Of a stretch of DNA of 64,000 nucleotides, positions 57,464-64,000 are shown piece by piece. The notes under the pieces were generated by a model that was not told where the DNA came from, ran no database searches, and saw only the letters and a list, made by a program, of their open reading frames with translations. Within the stretch, counting starts at the first letter, position 1. The number at the start of each line of letters is the position of its first letter. The translations under genes and the position numbers were made by a program. The stretch covers positions 21,150-85,149 of the forward strand of contig JASCIV010000012.1 of assembly GCA_030374735.1 (NCBI GenBank), in the 5' to 3' direction. This DNA comes from Gracilaria caudata. Its lineage: Eukaryota; Rhodophyta; Florideophyceae; Gracilariales; Gracilariaceae.

Positions 57464-57790
57464 TTATAAGCAATTCAGATTTCCAAATCGTCCAACGACA
57501 AATGAGTAGAACATAATCATGAACGGTTCATCGAGAACTTCGACTAGTCCGACCTCTATCCTTTTCACTAGTTTCATAAGAATATCAAATTCTTCAGGCG
57601 ATTCGATGAAAGGTCCTTTCAACTGATAAAATCCAAAACATGTTTGAATTTCATTCCAAATCATCCTAAACTTCGTCGTTTCTGTACCAATGATTTCTTC
57701 AAACCAAACTTCCAAACGTTTTCCACCAATTACGTAATTCGAATACTGACATTCGGGTAAGATTGTGTCGTATTTTACTTGGAGGGCCAT
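57464..57790 (-). CDS. Small ORF after pol in the chromovirus
   Basis: 108 residues, ATG at 57790, overlapping the end of pol by 16 nt in another frame. Sequence such as LEVWFEEIIGTETTKFRMIW and EEFDILMKLVKRIEV looks globular; no membrane segment or known domain. Its place is where env-like or accessory ORFs lie in some gypsy elements, but nothing here supports an envelope role. Confidence 0.45.
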   Translation of the reverse strand: MALQVKYDTILPECQYSNYVIGGKRLEVWFEEIIGTETTKFRMIWNEIQTCFGFYQLKGPFIESPEEFDILMKLVKRIEVGLVEVLDEPFMIMFYSFVVGRFGNLNCL

Positions 57791-58530
57791 TTGGGGTTCT
57801 GATGACGTTTGGCGTAATCGTCGATCAATTTGGCAGTGGTGAGTTCAAAAAGTGTTTGACTGTTCACCCATTTTGTTTCGGTGCTGTCTGTTCCTTTATA
57901 GGGAACGAGGTACTCTAATTTTCGCTGATGAATCTTGTGATTCAGTATTTCATCGATCTTGTTTTCCTCAATTTTGAAAACTTTCTCCATATTGTTCGAA
58001 GTGGGTTTCGCTTCACTTGGTTGCGTATATTCCTTAAGGAGCGAAACGTGAAATGTGAGGTGAATGTTTTCCAGTTCTTTCGGTAGGTCTGATCGATACG
58101 CTCGGTGTTCGGCATAAACATTGATCACTTTGTACGGTCCAATATACTTCGGCATTAACTTTCTTACTTTCCAGTTTTGATGTTCAAATTCTTAGTCGGT
58201 AATAATACTTGATCTCCTTCTTTGAAATTCCTGGATTTCTCCTTTTCGCTTGACTCATTAACCATTTTCCAATTCGTTCATAGTCTTTCTTCAAGGTATA
58301 ACCTTAGTCCAATTTTTCTGTATGGTTCTCTTACATTTTGGATTATACTTTGAAAATGATTATCCTTCTAGTAATCTTTTTCTAATTGTTCTAGAAAATC
58401 TCTTTCTAGTGAGACTTTGGTTATACTTAACAGTTTTCGTATGCATTTTGACGATATAAGTTGTACTTCCTTATGTTTTCGTGATAATGCATCTGCTACT
58501 TTATTTGACTTTCCTTTGATATGTTTAATT
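57775..58530 (-). pseudogene. Chromovirus pol remnants: RNase H tail and integrase C-terminus
   Basis: Around 58530-58460 the minus strand reads IKHIKGKSNKVADALSRK, the conserved RNase H end. After another deletion, 58155-57775 gives MPKYIGPYKVINVYAEHRAY and the chromodomain KIDEILNHKIHQRKLEYLVP with later KWVNSQTLF. The chromodomain steers integration to marked chromatin in chromoviruses. Protease, RT and the integrase core are absent, so the element depends on others. Confidence 0.85.
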
Positions 58531-58543
58531 TCCTATTCGAGTT

Positions 58544-59272
58544 TTAGGGGATTTTTACCGATTCTGGTCCCTGTTTATTGCTGTTATTCCAACTGCTACT
58601 TCCAGAACGGTTGTAGTTGTTATTTAAACTTCTTCCGTGTCGGAATATTTGATCCAACTTATCTGCAATTTTCATTGCTTCTTGCAGTGTTCTTTGCTCG
58701 GATTTTTCTACTTCAATCCTCGTATTGGTTTTCAGACCTTGACTGTAATGAAACAATTGTTCAGCTCCATTCATTGTTGTCATGTGTAGTAATAATTTTT
58801 TTGTAAACTCTTTATTATAGGATCGGACAGTACTATGTTTGCCAGCTTGTTTTAGCTCACTTAAATTTTTTCTTGCCGTTAACTCTCTATTGACAGGTTC
58901 AAAATATTCAGAAATTTTATTCTTAAGAACTTCGAAAGTTTCTACTAGTTGTTCAGAAAAGTTATGGAGTTCCCACCACTGAATGGCGTCTCCTGACATG
59001 TAACTTACGGAAAATGTGATTTTTTCTTGTTCTGAGGGAGGTTTTACTCTACTTTCGAATACGTTCTCAATGCTCTTTATCCAGCTTCTAACAATGTACC
59101 CAGAAATTTTATCTGGCTTGGCTACTTTCAAAGAAGATGAGCCTTGGTTGGAAAGATTAGCAAATGCTTGATTAGCGTTATTCAACTGTTGTTGTAAATT
59201 GACTACCTGCTGCTGTAGTTCATGAATAGCTTGAACGCCAGGCTGAAACTGAGGAGAGTTTGCTCCTGACAT
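58544..59272 (-). CDS. Chromovirus gag
   Basis: 242 residues with ATG start. A Gln/Asn-rich coiled coil near residues 15-45 is followed by the gypsy capsid block (VRSWIKSIENVFESR, SGDAIQWWELHNF, YNKEFTKKLLLH). It forms the retrotransposon particle. Intact as an ORF, although a zinc knuckle is missing because the deletion begins shortly after the capsid. Confidence 0.88.
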   Translation of the reverse strand: MSGANSPQFQPGVQAIHELQQQVVNLQQQLNNANQAFANLSNQGSSSLKVAKPDKISGYIVRSWIKSIENVFESRVKPPSEQEKITFSVSYMSGDAIQWWELHNFSEQLVETFEVLKNKISEYFEPVNRELTARKNLSELKQAGKHSTVRSYNKEFTKKLLLHMTTMNGAEQLFHYSQGLKTNTRIEVEKSEQRTLQEAMKIADKLDQIFRHGRSLNNNYNRSGSSSWNNSNKQGPESVKIP

Positions 59273-59391
59273 TTTTTGTTAACGCAGAACTCAGATATTC
59301 AATTAATTCTTGGAACACAGTACTCAATAATTCAATTGACTCGATTACCCAAATCACTGGATTATATCACCTTGTTCTACAACTTATTCAA

Positions 59392-59886
59392 TCAATAGCC
59401 GGGCTTTTTCGATCTCATGCGATTGATAGTGCGGCTGATAGACTCAGGATTCTCGTCGGGACACTTTCCTATGCGAGGGAATTCGCTTTCTCCGAACTTC
59501 GACTTCACTACGTCCACGTACTCACGGAACTTCAAGGCTCGTTCCTTGTGTTCGTCGGAGTTGAGATGATGTCCGTAGGCTAATGCGTCCCTACAATGTA
59601 ACTGACACAGGTCGCAACGGATACGGAGTTTACCGGCGAAATCGACCAAAGCCTGGTGACGGGCGTTTCCAAATCCGCTCTGACTTGCGAGCGTTTTAAT
59701 GTGATCAACGCTGGAATTATGGTCGTCCCAAGAGACTGTGCGTTGCTTATAATGTTGGCATACGCGGCAAAGGTCTCTCGGCCTTCGAGGGAGATTCGCG
59801 ATTCGACCGAACCATGCTCGACGCCCAATTGGGTCGCACTTGTTCTTACGATGCTGAATCTCTCGATGGCTCTCAGCGTTATCCAA
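59392..59886 (-). CDS. Zinc-finger ORF ahead of gag in the chromovirus
   Basis: 164 residues from ATG 59886; the frame is open about 110 nt further upstream without an ATG. Two Cys/His motifs are seen: LCRVCQHYKQ with HNSSVDH after it, and RCDLCQLHCRDALAYGHHLN followed by DEH. The second fits a matrin/U1-type C2H2 finger, which can bind RNA. It lies in the 5' leader between LTR and gag, on the same strand. A further minus ORF at 60137-59901 in another frame may be its damaged N-terminus. An extra finger protein before gag is not a standard gypsy part; function is inferred only. Confidence 0.6.
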   Translation of the reverse strand: MDNAESHREIQHRKNKCDPIGRRAWFGRIANLPRRPRDLCRVCQHYKQRTVSWDDHNSSVDHIKTLASQSGFGNARHQALVDFAGKLRIRCDLCQLHCRDALAYGHHLNSDEHKERALKFREYVDVVKSKFGESEFPRIGKCPDENPESISRTINRMRSKKPGY

Positions 59887-60329
59887 AGCAGGGGCAAGGA
59901 CTAACCAGTGCGGTAACCCCTTCCTAACAGGGCTAATTCCTGTCTCTCGTTCCGGGGAAGAGTAGTCGATTGATCCTCGTTCGTCGGTGGATCGTCCAGG
60001 TGCTTAGCGACAGTCGCCTGGATATCCTTTCCTTGTTCCTCGCTGGTCTCGATTACTGCGAGCTTTTTTCTTCTTCGGCACAGCGTAGTCATAGGGAGGG
60101 GTGCGGCGGGCACTCTGGTAACCTGCTTGGTCCTCAATACGTCACCGGAGAGAGAGCTTCGGCTTCTTCAGAATGTGTGTAAGCTCAACGGATGGACCTT
60201 CTGCAGAGCTCGGACTTCGGCTCTGTGATCCGGAAGGATCCTTCTAATTCTTGTCCCCTCTGGACACGTGTACAGGATCTGAAGTCACTGCAAACATGCA
60301 GGTTAGTACTGTAAAGCGATGCTACCAGC

Positions 60330-60979
60330 TGTAGCAATCGGGAATAATACTTAAATCTAAGTTATGAAATGTGTGAAATTTTGACAGGATTGACACGTGT
60401 TCAACTGAAACACACGTACTTCGTCGTGTTTATTCACAGCAATGAGGCCTATCACCCCTCTTGCTAGTCAGCACCCTGTTCGTGGGTAGGGAGGCTTTTG
60501 ACGCACTCGTCTACCTTTCCTGGGTGAGATGCTTGACGCGAGAAGAAAAGAGATCGGGGTGCGGTCTCGAACCCGAATTTAAATACGCACTCGACCCTTC
60601 GAACCCACGAATACAATGAGGGGTCACCAGCATCCACTAAAGTAAAGCATGCCATGCAAACAATGCACGCATATGCGGGAAAAAATATCTACTACTAGGT
60701 AATATCCCTGACATATCCTAGACATATCCCTTAATGACTCGTCCAAATTCCAACTTCAACAATTTGTCAAATCACTTGTTACAATTCTTGTCAAATGTCT
60801 CACATCACATTTGGTCTTCAAACTTTCCACTATCATTTCCACCTTTCCGTAACTTGGAATTTTAGGAAATGGAATTTATGAACTATTTCATGCAGTCCAA
60901 GAGAGCATTCGATCTAACATTGCTGTCAGATTTTGCAACAAAAATAAATTTTACCTAAAACCATTAGTTAATTTTTACA
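60330..60979 (-). repeat. Chromovirus 5' LTR
   Basis: 650 bp, closely similar to 56633-57285; followed by GTGGC. Confidence 0.93.
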
Positions 60980-61214
60980 GTGGCCTTTACGGGGCCACTA
61001 TACTTTGCTTAGCGTGACACTATTTCGAGTGGTACGATGCCACTATATACCATTCTATTGCTCGTAAAATAGTGGTGCCGTAGCACTAGAATTCTAGTAG
61101 TTTAGTGGATATTGCAACACTAGAATTCCAGTGTCTCATTCACCGTTTTTAGTGGGACTACCACTAGAACTATTTTAAAAGTACAGGAGAATTTTGGACA
61201 TGCACCATGCAGTG

Positions 61215-62743
61215 CAGGTACGACTGCAGGCAGAGTAAGATGGGTTTTGCGAAAGTATGGGAGCTCCACAAGTAACCGGTTTGGAAGTATCGCTAAGTTT
61301 GTGGCTTGTTGAGGCTGTTTTATTTCTGAGCGCTATATCACATAGACATTACAAAATTGATTTCCCTAAAAGCCAAAACAATATCATACTGCTTGTAATT
61401 GACTCTGAGGGCTAGGAGAGACACTTCTGCAATCAGAGCTACAGCGGCTGGCCTTTTATGGAGGGTATAAGCCCTAAAATCCCTCATGGGATCTAAGTCT
61501 CAAATCCGCCATGAGTTTTTTAGCACTTAACCTACCCATGGGGAAAATAAAAAATTAAAATTATCGTGGGTATTTTAACTGTACGCACGGGAGACCAAGC
61601 CACCGAAGGAGGAGATAGGATAGTTGAAGGTTGCGTAACAGAGAGGGAAGACGACAAAGGGGATTTAGGGGAACCCATTCGGTCTACGTATCACCTTTAT
61701 AATCCACCTCGGGTGATATTACTTTGTGATCGTCATGCTAAATTAATTTGCGTAGCATCATCTGGAATAGTTTTACTCTACGTCGGTCCAAATCAATTTT
61801 TCCGTTGTCAGCAGAGTTAATTTCGGACGGCGTCATCCTAATTTGTTTCTAACACGTAGTCTATTTGTCTGAACAAAAAAGAAAAAGTCTCGGAATCCAA
61901 CTGGAGTGCATTTTCTGCGCTTTGAGACGTCCATATGCGTTCACGGCTTGCCAAGCGTCCTCCACATCTACACCCTTGGCACTCGAAACTATAATTCTTT
62001 TTCATTTTTTGGATGTTGCGCGGAGTGCGCGTGGAGTGTGCGCGTATTCGAAAAAGTTCGTATGGAGCTCGAATGGATTGTGAAACGTATATCTGACCCT
62101 AAAATGGCATTCCACTTGCTATCGCAGTGCCCTCCAATTGGACTCCTTGAAATCAGGGCAGAAATAAAGATAATTACCCTTCCTTTACTGTAATACAGCG
62201 CATCTCAAGGGGGCTCTCCGGTGGTGTGCATTGCTGGTTGGGATGGTCCAATGGCTCAAAGTGACCCTCTGGTGGTACACGTGGACGTTGGCAGGCCCCC
62301 TATGGTCTTCTTTATTTTTACTAGCAGTTTTTGTACCAATGGTAGTGTAGTTGTTACACGGGTGCACTGCGTTACAGTGCACCGCACCTGAGGTCGGCGC
62401 ACCTCGCAGCCGGTACTTAGGCTGCTTGAGGTGCGCCTCCCTCCACTGGTAAAGTCAGAGACCCTCTTCCCAACTACGCGAACCCTTTGGTAGTAATTGC
62501 TATCAACCTGAAGGCTTTCAAGCCGATTGCGCCCCGTTTACCAGTGGTCTCCCATCGGACCATTTCCATTGGATCATTCCATCCCGTGGTTAGCGCCCCG
62601 TGCCGCTATACTACAATTTCTGGTCTCCCGACGTAGAATTCCGCACGGACGATTGACTTCGACCTTCGGGAAAAAACGAACCAACGGAATTCTACCTTTG
62701 GACCTGGACTACCGACGGACTGGTAACTAAAGCAACCGCCATT
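61215..62743. other. Flank and probable 5' LTR/leader of the last element
   Basis: No recognised gene. The ORF 61566-61820 lacks a domain. Two strong stem-loops lie at 62361-62437. The sequence from about 62390 to 62743 is likely leader of the gag gene that follows. Confidence 0.45.
62361..62437 (+). other. Two tandem stem-loops upstream of gag
   Basis: GGTGCACTG/CAGTGCACC (62361-62369 with 62375-62383, 5-nt loop). Then GGCGCACCTCGCAGCC pairs with GGCTGC-TT-GAGGTGCGCC (62396-62411 with 62420-62437, 8-nt loop, 2-nt bulge). They may be retrotransposon RNA packaging or dimer signals (inferred). Confidence 0.7.
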
Positions 62744-64000
62744 ATGGATAACCATCAACCCATTCAGGAAGAACCCCGCACATCAGTGGCTCAAGCCAGT
62801 AGATCTCCGCGGGCCCCCGCGCCCGTCGCCGGACCCTCCGGTGAAAACGCGAGTGACCGCCGGAGCACCCGTTCACAGCCACAGGTTAACCTCCTCACAC
62901 AATTGGAGAACCCGAAGAGGATCGCCCGTGACGCCTCTCTGGCCGACCGACTCCGTGGACGCCTGACGAGTACCGCTCGCAGCTGAATACGCCACAGGCA
63001 GCACCGCAAGAAACTATTGGAACGAGCTCTACCAATGGAATCGCTGACCCCCTATGGCCAAAGTCGCGAGATGCTCGACGCCCGACTCGAGGCCCTTGTG
63101 GATCTCTGAGTCTCAGCCGCCCTCGCGGAGCGCGCCGACCAGTTGGCTGAACGCGTTCTTCCTAAGGTTCTCGAGTCCGACAGTTTTGTGGACTCCCTTG
63201 CCATTGGTATTCGCCGTGAGGTGCCACACCAGGTAGGCAACCACACCCCGTGGGCCAAGCTCAAAGTAATCCAATGGTATCCGTATGGCAACGCCGTTCC
63301 GAACCACCGGGAGCAGCTGCTTTACCAGCCCCTCGCCGGTTTCAACCACAGGTAGACCAATCTGGCCCACGCCCAGGGGACAGAAGAGACGTCCCTCGGC
63401 AAGGAGGCCTAATAGATGTGCAACCCGTGAGGTACAAAGGGGCCCAGGACCCCCGTTCTGCCATTGGTTTTGAGGCTGAAGATAAAGAGCCGCCAATGAA
63501 TGAACGCAGTTATGACCGAAGGAAGAAGAGAAGGAACCATAGAAAGAAGTCGAAGAACCAGAGGAAAAGCCGAAGCGACTCTAGCGGTAGCGATTCCGAC
63601 TCGGGATCGTGGAGTTCCAGTGGCTTAAAGACGGACGAGGCGGCTGTTCGACGCCTCAAACCGTTCGTAACAACCAATGAACTCTTTAAGAGAGTCTTGG
63701 ACTACCGCACGTACCCATTGGCAGATCGTTCCAAAAGGTACTCAACCTCCGTGGCCAAGAAGGTCGTGAGGTGGGCCATACGGATGCAGCTAACCTTAAC
63801 GGAAAAGTTTTCGGGATCCGACCCCATTGCTGTCCTTAGGTTTCTCAGTCTGTTCCGTACGGCCTGTGATCAGAACGGCGTCCACGAGGGTGCCGCTCTG
63901 TATATCTTTCAGTTTTTCCTCCATGGGCAAGCGCATGACCATGTGGTTTCCAAGATATCTGGAACCACGGACCCAGTGGATGCGACCGACAGGGAACTCC
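62744..64000 (+). pseudogene. Gag of a further LTR element, cut by the window end
   Basis: ATG at 62744 (MDNHQPIQEEPRTSVAQA) opens a Pro/Arg-rich N-terminus to a stop at 62984. Coherent coiled-coil-like sequence (ALAERADQLAERVLPKVLES) follows in another frame near 63120-63230, and a further shift near 63230 opens a frame that runs to the window end. This last part is Ser/Arg-rich, then LTEKFSGSDPIAVLRFLSLF and EGAALYIFQFFLHGQ, the capsid-like block shared with the gag at 46440-48260. Pol should lie beyond the window. Confidence 0.7.

Larger units (their letters stand above)
56633..60979 (-). mobile_element. Ty3/gypsy chromovirus with internal deletions
   Basis: LTRs at 56633-57285 and 60330-60979 are flanked by GTGGC on both sides. 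The minus-strand purine tract TAAAGGGGGGGTATT adjoins the left (3') LTR. A primer-binding site TGGTAGCATCGC lies next to the right (5') LTR at about 60317-60328. Coding order on minus is zinc-finger ORF, gag, RNase H tail, integrase C-terminus with chromodomain, and a small final ORF. Protease, RT and most of integrase are deleted. Confidence 0.93.
56011..61214. repeat. Long-inverted-repeat element, copy B, split by a chromovirus
   Basis: Left part 56011-56632 and right part 60980-61214 align with copy A (33892-34793) on either side of one point. Ends are CACTGCGTGG at 56011 and the reverse complement CACTGCATGG at 61205-61214. The GTGGC duplicated at 56628-56632 and 60980-60984 belongs to the inserted retrotransposon. 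A tRNA-like B-box GGTTCGAACC is at 56507-56516, with TGGTTAAGTCGAAG upstream. Confidence 0.85.

Overview
This window looks like eukaryotic nuclear DNA made almost entirely of transposable elements. No housekeeping gene, rRNA, tRNA gene or CRISPR array was recognised. Eukaryotic signs are LTR retrotransposons of the copia and Ty3/gypsy types, a tyrosine-recombinase (DIRS-like) retrotransposon, and piggyBac-, pogo- and PIF/Harbinger-type DNA transposons. There are also very short spliceosomal-type introns (51, 57 and 60 nt) with GTA(A/C)GT donors and CTAAC, TACTAAC or CTGAC branch-like motifs. Such a mix fits an alga (for example a red alga) or another protist such as an oomycete relative. The species cannot be fixed from sequence alone.

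Layout: 1-3181 is the right part of a piggyBac-like element (transposase plus a convergent accessory gene) ending GGG-TTAA. 3460-10456 is a decayed copia element (Copia-1) with 5-bp target duplication GTCTA. It is split at 5427-7864 by a complete terminal-inverted-repeat DNA transposon whose protein carries a DUF7869-like domain. 10584-13026 is a PIF/Harbinger-like pair: an intact spliced accessory gene diverging from a transposase with stop codons. 13550-17816 holds a decayed coding tract that may be a distant second DUF7869-like lineage, facing an unknown gene. 18137-20622 is a pogo/Tigger-like element with 24-bp inverted repeats and TA duplication. 21211-25709 is a DIRS-like retrotransposon (gag, reverse transcriptase, RNase H, tyrosine recombinase). 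26700-28609 is a second decayed Harbinger-like transposase with a Myb/SANT-like partner. 29540-30108 is a deleted copia relic.

33067-33297 carries a palindromic repeat array. 33892-34793 and 56011-61214 are two copies of a long-inverted-repeat element carrying a tRNA-like Pol III promoter. 35703-38196 holds remains of an unrecognised element. 39894-42444 has orphan ORFs and a GC-rich minisatellite. 44048-49294 is a complete LTR-bounded element (CTGGG duplication) with gag on one strand and an antisense ORF on the other, and no recognised pol. 50457-55214 is a nearly complete copia element (Copia-2). 56633-60979 is a complete LTR-bounded Ty3/gypsy chromovirus with internal deletions (GTGGC duplication), inserted into the second inverted-repeat element. 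62744 to the end is the gag of another LTR element, preceded by two strong hairpins.

The elements share a history of nested insertion and decay. Most transposase and polymerase genes carry a few in-frame stops or frameshifts, while many insertion boundaries remain clear. The best candidates for something little described are the DUF7869-like transposon with defined ends, the ambisense LTR element, the zinc-finger ORF ahead of gag in the chromovirus, and the 27-bp-spaced palindrome array.
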